Positions 7,830-15,419 of a stretch of 44,890 nucleotides of DNA are shown here, one piece after another; position 1 is the first letter of the stretch, and each line of letters starts with the position of its first letter. Source of the stretch: MW101C3 sp943367595 (GTDB taxonomy: Bacteria > Cyanobacteriota > Cyanobacteriia > PCC-6307 > Cyanobiaceae). The translations under genes and the position numbers were made by a program. Where the stretch lies: the NCBI GenBank assembly GCA_943367595.1, contig CALRJS020000031.1, positions 1-44,890 on the forward strand, written 5' to 3'. The notes beneath the pieces are model-generated. The model did no database searches, was not told where the DNA came from, and worked only from the letters and a program-made list of their open reading frames with translations.

Positions 7830-9359
7830 ATGCCGCTCACCTTCGAGGAACTCCAACAGCAGCTGCGGCCCGCCTGGGGGGCACTGGATGTGGGTGCCAG
7901 CGATGGCCTCGATCCCGAGGGCTGTGATCTGCTGGTGGTGCCGTCGTTGAGCCTGGATCAGAACCAGATCGACCTGGTGGCCGGCGCTCACCACTACGAG
8001 GAGCGGCAGCTGTTCTCGCTGATCAGCCTGCGGCATCCCGGCGTGCAGGCCGTGTACCTCACCAGCAAGCTGCTGCCCGATCTGGTGGTGGATGCGGTGC
8101 TGGAGCTGCTGCCGGGGGTGCCCGCCTCCCATGCCCGGCGCCGGTTGCAGCTGTTCGACACCGACGACGCCTCGCCGCGGCCCCTCACCGAGAAGCTGCT
8201 GGAGCGGCCCGCCCTGCTGCAGCGCATCCGCGAGCGGCTGCGGCCTGGCCGCAGCTTCATGACCTGCTTCAACGTGACGCCGCTGGAGAAGGAACTGTCG
8301 GTGCGGCTGCAGGTGCCGCTGCTGGGCACCGATCCCGGTCTGGGGCGCTGGGGCAGCAAGGCGGGCAGCCGCGAGCTGTTCCGCCGCTGCGGGGTGCCCC
8401 ATCCGGCCGGCAGCGCGCTGGTGCACGATCTCGACGCCCTCAGCGAGGCCACCGCTGCCCTGTGGGAGGCCCATCCCCATCTGGAGCGGGTGGTGGTGAA
8501 GCTGAACGAAGGCTTCAGTGGCGAAGGCAACGCCCCGCTGGAGCTGGGGCCACTGCAGCTGGCGGAACGCAGTGGCGGCGAACGGCGCCGGCTGCTGCGT
8601 CAGGTGCTGGAGGAGCTGCCGATGCCGCCGCCCCAGTGGCAGCAGTTGCTGGTGGAGCAGGGGGCCCTGGTGGAAGCCTGGCTGCAGGGGGGAGAGGCGC
8701 TCAGCTCACCCAGCGTGCAGGGCACGATCCACCCGGGCGGGCAGGTGGAGATGCTCTCCACCCACGAGCAGATCCTCGGCGGCCCGAACGGGCAGACCTA
8801 TCAGGGCTGCCGCTTCCCCGCCGACGCCGCCTACCGGGAGACGCTGCTGCGCCATGGGCGGGCGGTGGGGGAAGCGCTGGCCCAGAAGGGGGCGCTGGAG
8901 CGCTTCGCGGTGGACTTCATCGCCCGCCGCTTCGGTGAGCAGTGGGATGTGCAGGCGATCGAGGTGAACCTGCGCAAAGGGGGCACCACCCATCCATTCA
9001 TGGCCCTGCGCTACGCCACCAACGGCCGGATCGATCCGGTCAGCGGCGTGTTCCATTCGCCCACGGGCCAGGAGCTCTGCTACGTGGCCACCGACAACCT
9101 CTGCGATGCCCGCCTGCGCGGTCTGCTGCCGATCGACCTGATCGACATCGTGGCCGTGGCGGGGCTGCACTTCGATCCGGCGGAGCTGCGCGGCAGCCTG
9201 TTCCACCTGCTGGGATGCCTGTCCCAGTACGGCAAGCTCGGCATGACCTGCATCGGCCATGACGCCGCCGAAGCCAGCCGCCTCTACGACGCCACCGCCG
9301 AGCGGTTGATGCAGGGGGCGCAGGCGCTGCGGCGGGAGCCACACCCCGGCACACGCTGA
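7830..9359 (+). CDS. ATP-grasp peptide ligase related to PGM1
   Basis: About 510 residues. The central part looks like an ATP-grasp fold (RVVVKLNEGFSGEGN near residue 225; AVDFIARRF and AIEVNLRKGGTTHPFMAL near 370-395, where metal and ATP ligands are expected). The opening LLVVPSLSLDQNQIDLVAGA and YEERQLFSLISLRHP match the family annotated as peptide ligase PGM1-related. The founding member, from Streptomyces, links a modified amino acid to peptides in pheganomycin. The substrate here is unknown and no peptide precursor is adjacent. I chose the ATG at 7830; a TTG at 7809 overlapping the MscS stop is also in frame. The C-terminal 80 residues match the PGM1 C-terminal region (DLIDIVAVAGLHFDP). 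Confidence 0.75.
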   Translation: MPLTFEELQQQLRPAWGALDVGASDGLDPEGCDLLVVPSLSLDQNQIDLVAGAHHYEERQLFSLISLRHPGVQAVYLTSKLLPDLVVDAVLELLPGVPASHARRRLQLFDTDDASPRPLTEKLLERPALLQRIRERLRPGRSFMTCFNVTPLEKELSVRLQVPLLGTDPGLGRWGSKAGSRELFRRCGVPHPAGSALVHDLDALSEATAALWEAHPHLERVVVKLNEGFSGEGNAPLELGPLQLAERSGGERRRLLRQVLEELPMPPPQWQQLLVEQGALVEAWLQGGEALSSPSVQGTIHPGGQVEMLSTHEQILGGPNGQTYQGCRFPADAAYRETLLRHGRAVGEALAQKGALERFAVDFIARRFGEQWDVQAIEVNLRKGGTTHPFMALRYATNGRIDPVSGVFHSPTGQELCYVATDNLCDARLRGLLPIDLIDIVAVAGLHFDPAELRGSLFHLLGCLSQYGKLGMTCIGHDAAEASRLYDATAERLMQGAQALRREPHPGTR

Positions 9360-9494
9360 GGCGGCCACAGCGGCGGCAGCGCGGCGCCAGCCGAACGGGC
9401 CAGGCCGGCGGCGGTGGTGAACCGGTGCTGCCTGAGCGGGCCGCGCCAACCCTCTGCGAAAGGCCCGAAAATGGAGGGCCCCTGTGCCTTTTCC

Positions 9495-9773
9495 ATGGAA
9501 GCCCGCTGGAACGACTGCGTGATCGCCTCCAGTGACGACATCGTCAAGCTCGAAGGCAATGCCTACTTCCCGCCGCAGGCCCTGCGGCCGGAATGCTTCC
9601 GTCCCTCCACGCACCGCAGCGTCTGTGGCTGGAAAGGGGAAGCCCACTACTACGACGTGGTGGTTGGAGACCAGGTGAATGCCAACGCCGCCTGGTTCTA
9701 TCCGTCGCCCAAGCCCGCCGCCGAGGAGATCGCCGGACGGGTGGCCTTCTGGAAAGGCGTCAGCGTGGCCTGA
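9495..9773 (+). CDS. DUF427 domain protein
   Basis: A 92-residue single-domain protein. It begins MEARWNDCVIASSDDIVKLE and carries the family core NAYFPP and VCGWKGEAHYYDVVVGD, followed by AWFYPSPKPAAEEIAGRVAFW. DUF427 is a small beta-rich fold of unknown function that is common in cyanobacteria and actinobacteria. An upstream in-frame ATG at 9471 would add eight residues that do not fit the family. It is convergent with the next gene, only 3 bp apart. A second DUF427 protein is encoded at 12893-13357. Confidence 0.82.
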   Translation: MEARWNDCVIASSDDIVKLEGNAYFPPQALRPECFRPSTHRSVCGWKGEAHYYDVVVGDQVNANAAWFYPSPKPAAEEIAGRVAFWKGVSVA

Positions 9774-9776
9774 CGC

Positions 9777-10394
9777 TCAAGCCAACGCGGCCAGCTGGGG
9801 CAGCGGCAGCCCGTGGGGTCCGTAGCCCCGCTGCAGGCGATGGACCAGCCCTGGCTCCGGCGTCCAGCGCAGTTCCGTGATCAGCGGTTCACCCGGCAGG
9901 CGGGGGTTGGTGGTTTCCAGCTGCAGGTTCGCCTCCAGCTGCCAGACCTCCCGGCTGCCGCCGATGGGCTGGCGAGGCACCCGATGGGGCGCCGCCGGCG
10001 CCGCCTCCTGGAGGCCGGGGCGTGCTTCCACCACCAGCACCACGGCTTCGAGGCGCTCAGCGCCGTGCCGCACCACCACCCGCCGGCGCCGTTCGCCGTG
10101 CACGAGGCAGAGCTCGGTGAGACAGCTCCAGGGGCCCACCTTGTCGGGGCCGAGGCTCCAGTGCCCCTCCGGGGAGATCTCCATCTCGGCGGGAGGCTCC
10201 TGAAACCGCATCGTGGCCACCCGGCCGGTGTGGCGGTAGGTGAGGGCGGCCTCCACGTTGCCGTCCACCTCCCGCACCTCCAGGCCGGTGGGAAAGCGCT
10301 CAGCTTCGATCCCGGCCCCATCGAGCCGGATGAAGATGCCCTCCCACAGCCCGGCGCTGGCATCGAGAAGGATCTGGCGCGGCGATCGGAGCAT
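9777..10394 (-). CDS. Cyanobacterial protein, probably lipocalin-like (DUF3598 type)
   Basis: A 205-residue soluble protein. The start GLWEGIFIRLDGAGIEAERF then LEVREVDGNVEAALTYRHTG, and FQEPPAEMEISPEGHWSLG with a later CLVHGERRRRVVVRH, give an alternating beta-strand pattern like the lipocalin-fold DUF3598 proteins of cyanobacteria. Those are related in fold to bilin lyases of the CpcS/CpeS type. This is pattern recognition only, and no ligand or catalytic residue can be pointed out. No signal peptide. The ATG at 10394 is the first in the frame. Confidence 0.55.
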   Translation of the reverse strand: MLRSPRQILLDASAGLWEGIFIRLDGAGIEAERFPTGLEVREVDGNVEAALTYRHTGRVATMRFQEPPAEMEISPEGHWSLGPDKVGPWSCLTELCLVHGERRRRVVVRHGAERLEAVVLVVEARPGLQEAAPAAPHRVPRQPIGGSREVWQLEANLQLETTNPRLPGEPLITELRWTPEPGLVHRLQRGYGPHGLPLPQLAALA

Positions 10395-10605
10395 GGGGCG
10401 CTGATGAGGCCGCCCATGCTGGCAAGCGTGGCGCTGGCCGCGCGAGCGGAGGCAAGGATCGCCGGGGGCTTCGTTCTGCAGCAGGCCTGCCTACCATCGG
10501 GGAATCATCGTGATTCCGAGGCCCGCGCCTGAGCCTTCAACTGCCGCTGCCCTGCAGCCCCCTTCTCCGTCCAACCACGGCTTCGGCGGCAGCCGCCCCC
10601 CAACG

Positions 10606-11844
10606 ATGACCCCACCCGTCACCGCTGCCACGCAACCGGGCGCCAATTCGCCGGGCCAGGCCTCACGTGCCGCGTCTGCGGCAAGCAGGCCTTCTGCTGG
10701 CGCCCAGCCACAAGCAGGCCAGGCCCAGCCATCCCGCCGCGTGCGCCGCTCCGATTTCATCCTCACCCCCTATTGCCGCAGCGACGACCGCATCGCCGCC
10801 TGGCAGCTGGTCAACACCGTGGTGCCCTACCTGTTGCTGTGGGCCCTGGTGATGCGGCTGCTGGCAGCCGGCCAGCCTTGGCTCTGCGCCCCGCTGCTGG
10901 TGGTGATGGTGCTGTTCTCCGGGCGGTGCTTTTCGCTGATGCACGATTGCGGCCACCGCTCGCTGTTTCGCACCGCCTGGATGAACCGGGGCGCGGGCTT
11001 CCTGCTGGGTGTGATCAATGCCATTCCGCAGCACCCCTGGTCGGAAGGGCACGCCTATCACCACCGCCACAACGGCAACTGGGAGCTGTATCGCGGCCCC
11101 TCGGCGCTGATTTCGGTGGACGAATTCCTCAACCTCTCAGCCGGCCAGAAGCGTTTTTATCAGTTTCTGCGGCACCCGCTGATGCTGTTTCCCGGTGGCT
11201 TCTTCTATCTGGTGATCAAGCCCCGTGTAGCCCTGCTGTTGGGCAATGTGGACGCGCTGCGGCATGCGGCGCGCACCTGGCGCCAGAACCCACGCACGCC
11301 CCTGAACAAACTGCTCAGCACCCACACCTCCAAGCACTGGTATTCCTCCTCACAGTTTCTTGATCTTCTGCTGAACAACATCTGCGTGATCAGTGGCTGG
11401 GTGCTGCTCTCCCATTGGCTGGGAGCCGGACGCTTCTGGAGTGTGTATTCGATCGTGATGGCCTGCTCGGCGGCGCTGTTCATCTGCATCTTCTTCGTGC
11501 AGCACAACTTCGAAACCTCCTACGCCCATCGCACCGAAGGTTGGAGCGGCCTCACCGGCGCTCTTGATGGCACAAGCCTGCTGATCTTGCCGCCGATCCT
11601 GAACTGGTTCACCGCAGACATCGGCTTCCACAACATCCACCACCTCTGCGAAACGATCCCGAACTACCGCCTGCGGGCCTGCCACGAGCGCAATGCGGAG
11701 CTGCTGAAAAACGCCCAGGCGCTGCACATCCGCGACATCCCGGATTGCTTCAAGTTCATCCTCTGGGACCGCAACCGCGACCGCCTGCAGTCGGTGGCTG
11801 CCGCCTTGACTGGAAGCGGTTGCGTGAAGGAAGGGGTTGCTTGA
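10606..11844 (+). CDS. Fatty acid desaturase family membrane protein
   Basis: Membrane di-iron desaturase or hydroxylase. All three histidine boxes are present: HDCGH, HAYHHRHNGNW (HxxHH type) and HNIHHLCE. They are separated by hydrophobic segments (PYLLLWALVMRLLAAG, LLVVMVLFSG, a pair near IVMACSAALFICIFF). Substrates in this family include acyl lipids and carotenoids; the sequence does not decide between them, and the arrangement resembles acyl-lipid desaturases. The N-terminal 50 or more residues are Pro/Ala/Gln-rich and probably disordered; a GTG at 10510 would extend this tail by 32 residues. After the last box the C-terminal 60 residues are soluble. Confidence 0.82.
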   Translation: MTPPVTAATQPGANSPGQASRAASAASRPSAGAQPQAGQAQPSRRVRRSDFILTPYCRSDDRIAAWQLVNTVVPYLLLWALVMRLLAAGQPWLCAPLLVVMVLFSGRCFSLMHDCGHRSLFRTAWMNRGAGFLLGVINAIPQHPWSEGHAYHHRHNGNWELYRGPSALISVDEFLNLSAGQKRFYQFLRHPLMLFPGGFFYLVIKPRVALLLGNVDALRHAARTWRQNPRTPLNKLLSTHTSKHWYSSSQFLDLLLNNICVISGWVLLSHWLGAGRFWSVYSIVMACSAALFICIFFVQHNFETSYAHRTEGWSGLTGALDGTSLLILPPILNWFTADIGFHNIHHLCETIPNYRLRACHERNAELLKNAQALHIRDIPDCFKFILWDRNRDRLQSVAAALTGSGCVKEGVA

Positions 11845-11965
11845 CGGAAGCGGTGGCCTGATGGGGCCCATCGCTTCATGGGAATTGGCGGCCCAACACT
11901 GCTTTGCTCGTTCGTTGCGACAGGCGCCGAGAATGACGCCTGTTGGGTCTGAATGCGCTGATGAA

Positions 11966-12020
11966 AGCGCTGAGTGCTGAACACTCAGCGCTTCGCACTC
12001 AGCGCTAAGCACTCAGCGCT
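11966..12020. repeat. 14-bp tandem repeat with 11-bp hairpin downstream of the desaturase
   Basis: CACTCAGCGCT occurs three times at 11982, 11996 and 12010 with a regular 14-bp period. The reverse complement AGCGCTGAGTG stands at 11966-11976, so it can pair with any copy. With the first copy it forms a perfect 11-bp stem with loop CTGAA. No T-run follows, so it is not a classical terminator, though it could stabilise or end the desaturase transcript. Confidence 0.75.
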
Positions 12021-12291
12021 CGCCGAGCAGATCAGCCCAGCTGAGTGGCTGATGGGCCTGTTCCTTGCTGCGTCGCGCTTTCGAGGCCATGGAGGCCAGG
12101 CCGGCGAAGTGGCTGGCGCGATCAATGCAGCAGAACAGGGGGCTGGTGGCAGCCGGGACAGGTGGCGCCTGGCGGCGGGCCGATCGGGTGGCACGCGTCG
12201 CCGGGCTGGTGGCAGCGGTCATGGTCAAGGTGGTGGTCATGGGCAAGGTGGTGGTGATGGAAAGGGTGGGCTTGAACAAACGGGTCAACAT
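12013..12291 (-). CDS. Possible small protein of unknown family
   Basis: An open frame of 92 residues starting with ATG at 12291. The N-terminal half is Thr/Ala/Pro-rich (ITTTLPMTTTLTMTAATS) and looks like repeat-driven sequence. The last 40 residues look more protein-like (FCCIDRASHFAGLASMASK, then AHQPLSWADLLGER) and end just before the 14-bp repeats. I do not recognise it. It could be chance coding potential in a GC-rich repeat zone. The forward strand here has an overlapping frame (12065-12370) with no better claim. Confidence 0.3.
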   Translation of the reverse strand: MLTRLFKPTLSITTTLPMTTTLTMTAATSPATRATRSARRQAPPVPAATSPLFCCIDRASHFAGLASMASKARRSKEQAHQPLSWADLLGER

Positions 12292-12584
12292 CAAGAAACG
12301 ACTGGGAAATGAAAAAACGGGGTCCAGAACAGCCCAAGGGCACAACTGGAACCCAAAAGCCCGGGCTTGACGCAGAAACACCGGATCCGGCCACGAGGCG
12401 CCGTTGGATCCAGACACTGAACAAGCCGCCTCACGCGCTGCGTGAGAAAGGGTCATCAGGAGGAGGTCAGCCCTTGGCGGGACAGTCCTGGAGCAGTGGA
12501 AAACCGGAAACCCGGAAAACCTTCAAGCTCTTGCCTGGCGCTGAAGCGCTGCGGCCAGGCGGTGAAACAGTAGACGTGTGAACA

Positions 12585-12629
12585 GTGAACGCTGAGACAG
12601 TTGATGCTGAAACAGTGGACGCTGAAACA
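12585..12629. repeat. 15-bp minisatellite, three units
   Basis: Three adjacent units of 15 bp, GTGAACGCTGAGACA, GTTGATGCTGAAACA and GTGGACGCTGAAACA. A partial, shifted relative lies just upstream (GGTGAAACAGTAGAC). The repeat sits in a gene-poor stretch. In one forward frame it would encode DAETV-type pentapeptides, but no convincing gene contains it. Confidence 0.7.
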
Positions 12630-12746
12630 GGGAATGGAACCTGCTGGTTGAATCGGCCCCTCGCGGAGCTTCAGCCGACAATTCACCGTACACCCTCCAG
12701 GGAATTCAACGGTGTTCCGGATCGGCGGCTGGTAGGGGTCCGGGCG

Positions 12747-12905
12747 GATCAGGTCCACTTCGATCCAATCCGAACCATTCCGATCCGAACCACTTCGATC
12801 AGATCCACTCGGACCAGCTCGACTGAGCTCAGATCCACTCAGGCCAGGCCTGATCCATTCCGATCAGATCCACGCAGACCAGGCAAGACCACTCAGATCA
12901 GCTCC
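12747..12905. repeat. GATC-rich degenerate minisatellite at the 3' end of the DUF427 gene
   Basis: About ten imperfect units related to GATCAGATCCACTCG (15 bp, some units extended by 4-5 bp) follow each other and end at the last codons of the reverse-strand DUF427 gene. GATC or GATCC recurs in almost every unit. The stretch carries no gene. Together with the other repeats it fills most of the 11845-12892 gap. Confidence 0.7.
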
Positions 12906-13357
12906 GGGTGCTGTGGATCTCCCTTGAACGGGCCGCACACCCGCGAGGTGATCCAGCCGCCGTAGAAGCCACCCGGCTGCGGCGTTACCCGTTCACCATC
13001 AATGAAACAGGCGTCCATCAGGCCCGGATAAAAGCTGAACCACCCGGCCAGGGGACGGAACGCCGGGGTGGGGTCGGTGTAGGTCCAACCGGCGCGGCGC
13101 AGGCGCCGATCGCCCAGCACCACATCCACGTAGGTGGCCAGCCCCTTCCACTCGCAGAAGCTGCGGCCCGGCACCGCCTCCAGCAGCTCCAGCTGCAGGG
13201 CCTCGGGCGGCAGGTAGACCGTGGGGGGATGGAAGGTTTCCTTCACCAGCAGGGAGCGGTGGCTGTCAGCGAGCCGTCGGCCCAGGGCCTCCACCTCCAC
13301 ATGGGCCGTGCTGGCCACGAGGGCGGGAGGACGGGGATAGTCAGCGACGCGCTCCAT
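12893..13357 (-). CDS. DUF427 domain protein, longer form
   Basis: A 154-residue protein. The ATG at 13357 gives MERVADYPRPPALV. The DUF427 core appears as FCEWKGLATYVDVVLGD, preceded by KETFHPPTVYLPPEAL and followed by AGWTYTDPTPAFRPLAGW and FYPGLMDACFIDGERVTPQ. It is longer than the 92-residue copy at 9495-9773 and only distantly similar. Function unknown. The final codons fall inside a GATC-rich minisatellite. The next gene upstream on the same strand begins about 380 bp away. Confidence 0.82.
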   Translation of the reverse strand: MERVADYPRPPALVASTAHVEVEALGRRLADSHRSLLVKETFHPPTVYLPPEALQLELLEAVPGRSFCEWKGLATYVDVVLGDRRLRRAGWTYTDPTPAFRPLAGWFSFYPGLMDACFIDGERVTPQPGGFYGGWITSRVCGPFKGDPQHPELI

Positions 13358-13407
13358 GGCCTTGGCTCTGCTGCCGTCAGTGTGATGGTTCAGAACCTGG
13401 TGATGGA

Positions 13408-13737
13408 TCAGAACTTGCCCCGCAGCAGCAGCAGTGCGCCGAGGAAGAGCGGCACGTTGATCACCGCCGCGATCACCAGCACGGCACTGGCCCAGCCAGG
13501 CTGGTGGATGGCGGCGGCAGCCAGCAGGAAGCTGCCGTCCACCACTACCAATGAGCCCATCCAGGCCAGCGGAAAGCGAATCGACCCCGCACGCGGCAGC
13601 GGCACGGTGGCCTCGGGCGACGCAGGGGGCGGGGGCGGGGCTGGGGCTGGGACCAGGAGTGGAGACAGGGAGGGGGACAGGGACGGAGTCAGCGGGCCCT
13701 CGAGCGAGGGGTCGTTGGAGGAAGCAGGAGCGGCCAT
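13408..13737 (-). CDS. Small membrane protein with proline-rich N-terminus
   Basis: 109 residues from an ATG at 13737. The first 50 are Pro/Ser-rich and low in complexity (TPSLSPSLSPLLVPAPAPPP). The rest forms two hydrophobic segments, LAWMGSLVVVDGSFLLAAAA and ASAVLVIAAVINVPLFLGAL, ending LLLRGKF. I do not recognise a family. Two-helix hypothetical proteins like this are common in cyanobacteria. It lies 50 bp upstream of the DUF427 gene on the same strand and may be cotranscribed. Confidence 0.55.
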   Translation of the reverse strand: MAAPASSNDPSLEGPLTPSLSPSLSPLLVPAPAPPPPPASPEATVPLPRAGSIRFPLAWMGSLVVVDGSFLLAAAAIHQPGWASAVLVIAAVINVPLFLGALLLLRGKF

Positions 13738-14021
13738 GACGATCCGGCGAAACTCGCAACGTCGAGAAAACAATGGCAACGGTGGTCAGGTCTGGGCACC
13801 CCGCCCAGCCAGCCAGCGAACGGGCCGGGGGCTCTCAGTCCGCCGGCTCGCCTGTGGCTCCCCCTACCCGATAGCGTCAGACGCGCCAAGGAACGTTGGC
13901 CAACGATGCCGCTTCCACTCCTGCCAGGGCTGCCGCCGGCCCCAGGCCATCTCTCCGCTCACGTCTTCGCTCGTCTCATGGCTCACGCCTTCCCCCGCCT
14001 TTTCTCCCGCAGCTGGCGCTG

Positions 14022-14600
14022 ATGGCGAACGGCTCCGGTCTGATGGACAAACTGCAGCAGACCTTCTGGCTGCCGTTGTTGCTGGTGGCAGTGCCCTGGG
14101 GCCAGGAGCTGATCGACCAGATCTTCTTCGGCGGCCAGTGGAACCTGCCGATGCAGCCCGGCGGCTCGTTTCTGGGCGTGCTCACGGCGCCGTTCAGCCA
14201 CGGCGGCTTCGGCCACCTGATCGGCAACACCCTCTGGTTTCTGCCGCTGTCCTGGCTGGTGCTGCTCAAGAGCTGGCGCGACTACCTGGCGGTGTGGCTT
14301 GGGGTCTATGCCACCGCCATCCCGGTGTGGCTGCTCTGGCCCAATGGCAGCCATGGCCTTTCCGGCGTGGTGTTCGGCCTGCTGGGCTACCTGCTGGTGA
14401 TCGGTTTTCTGGAGAAGCGTCCGCTGGTGCTGGCCCTTTCCCTGTTCAGCCTGGTGAGCTACGGCGGCCTGCTACCCAGCCTGATTCCGTTCTTCTCCCC
14501 ACCAGGAGTGAGCTGGATCGGCCATGCGTCCGGATTCGCAGGCGGCATACTGGCGGCGGGTGCGATCTACCGGGAGCCCACACCAGGGCCGAGGCTTTAG
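14022..14600 (+). CDS. Rhomboid family intramembrane serine protease
   Basis: 192 residues, six hydrophobic segments. Rhomboid hallmarks are present: FSHGGFGHLIGNT (H60, H65, N69; the N-terminal His/Asn cluster), the nucleophile GLSG with S114, and the partner histidine H168 in WIGHASGFAGG. So the Ser-His dyad is intact. The family cleaves membrane proteins within the bilayer; the target is unknown. The ATG at 14022 overlaps the TGA of a 14-codon upstream frame (13978-14022, MAHAFPRLFSRSWR) in the pattern TGATG, which may couple translation. A TTG at 13896 would give a longer Arg-rich N-terminus that does not fit the family. Confidence 0.8.
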   Translation: MANGSGLMDKLQQTFWLPLLLVAVPWGQELIDQIFFGGQWNLPMQPGGSFLGVLTAPFSHGGFGHLIGNTLWFLPLSWLVLLKSWRDYLAVWLGVYATAIPVWLLWPNGSHGLSGVVFGLLGYLLVIGFLEKRPLVLALSLFSLVSYGGLLPSLIPFFSPPGVSWIGHASGFAGGILAAGAIYREPTPGPRL

Positions 14601-14649
14601 GGCCTTACCCCCGCGTTGCCCTTCCCCCTTCGACACTGCGTTTGGTCTG

Positions 14650-14919
14650 ATGTCCTGCCCCCGCTGCGGCAGTTGGAGTGTGCGAAGGGACCGCAGCCTG
14701 GCCGGACGCATGGTGTGCGGTAACTGCAGCCTGCCGCTGGGCCCGAGTGCCAGCCGCGGCAGTGCTCCCCGCGCCGGTCTGCCCCGCCTGGGCGGGCTCT
14801 CCCGGCTGCGGTCGTGGCGCTGGACCCTGCCGCTCGGCCTGCTGCTGGTGAGCGCCTACCTGGCCCAGGTGAGCGCCGATCGCCCCCAGGAATGGCCGCC
14901 CGCCACGCAGGTCCGCTGA
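14650..14919 (+). CDS. Small zinc-ribbon membrane protein
   Basis: 89 residues. The N-terminus has two CxxC knuckles (MSCPRCGSW and MVCGNCSLPLG), as in a zinc ribbon. A basic Ser/Arg-rich linker follows, then one hydrophobic helix (LPLGLLLVSAYLAQV) near residue 70. The architecture suggests a membrane-tethered zinc ribbon with a cytoplasmic N-terminus. No named family is recognised. It lies 49 bp after the rhomboid gene on the same strand. Confidence 0.6.
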   Translation: MSCPRCGSWSVRRDRSLAGRMVCGNCSLPLGPSASRGSAPRAGLPRLGGLSRLRSWRWTLPLGLLLVSAYLAQVSADRPQEWPPATQVR

Positions 14920-15011
14920 TCTGTCGTTGAACGGCTTGGCTGGCCAAACCCTGGCTGGCCACACCCGGGGCAGCCGCGACGTGCAAGCGGCTCTGGTTCG
15001 TGAGCGGCCGC

Positions 15012-15257
15012 TCAGCCGGGGATGAAACTGCGCAGGCGGCGGGCATCGGCGCCAGCCCGCTGCTGCAGTTCGGCGGCGCTGCACTGCGACTCATCCCGTT
15101 CGCGCGCGGCGAGCACGTCGCGCTCCTCCACCGCGTAACCCTCCTGAGAGGCCAGAGCGAGGAACGCCTCCAGCTCCAGCGGTTCAGCCAAGCGCGCCTG
15201 CAGGGCCGGAGTACGGCGGGCGTGAGCCAGGAAGGCATCGAGTTGGGCGAGGCTCAC
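15012..15257 (-). CDS. Nif11-like leader peptide family protein
   Basis: 81 residues. MSLAQLDAFLAHARRTPALQ, then EAFLALASQEGYAVEERDV, follows the Nif11 domain pattern (an amphipathic helix with 'FL..v..dp.Lq', then 'iA...Gy.....dl'). Nif11 domains serve as leader peptides of ribosomally made natural products in picocyanobacteria (prochlorosins and relatives). Many copies are orphan proteins without a core. Here the C-terminal 25 residues are charged, have one Cys and no double-Gly cleavage site, and no modifying enzyme lies nearby, so this is more likely a stand-alone Nif11 protein than a RiPP precursor. Confidence 0.75.
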   Translation of the reverse strand: MSLAQLDAFLAHARRTPALQARLAEPLELEAFLALASQEGYAVEERDVLAARERDESQCSAAELQQRAGADARRLRSFIPG

Positions 15258-15419
15258 GGTGTCCGGGCGGATCGTCTCTGTCCTAACGGATCGCTGCCAG
15301 AAGAATCAGCAGGACGAGGCCCTCAGGCCTTCGTCAAGCGGCAAGCCGGCAACCTTCAGGGCGATGGCGGGCGGCCAGCTGCAACCTTCAGGCCTCCGGC
15401 CAGCGGCCAGCGCCAACCC

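Noticed and set aside
11966..12905. The repeat arrays as a CRISPR
   Set aside because: Units are contiguous or degenerate with no equal-length unique spacers, and no cas gene lies near.
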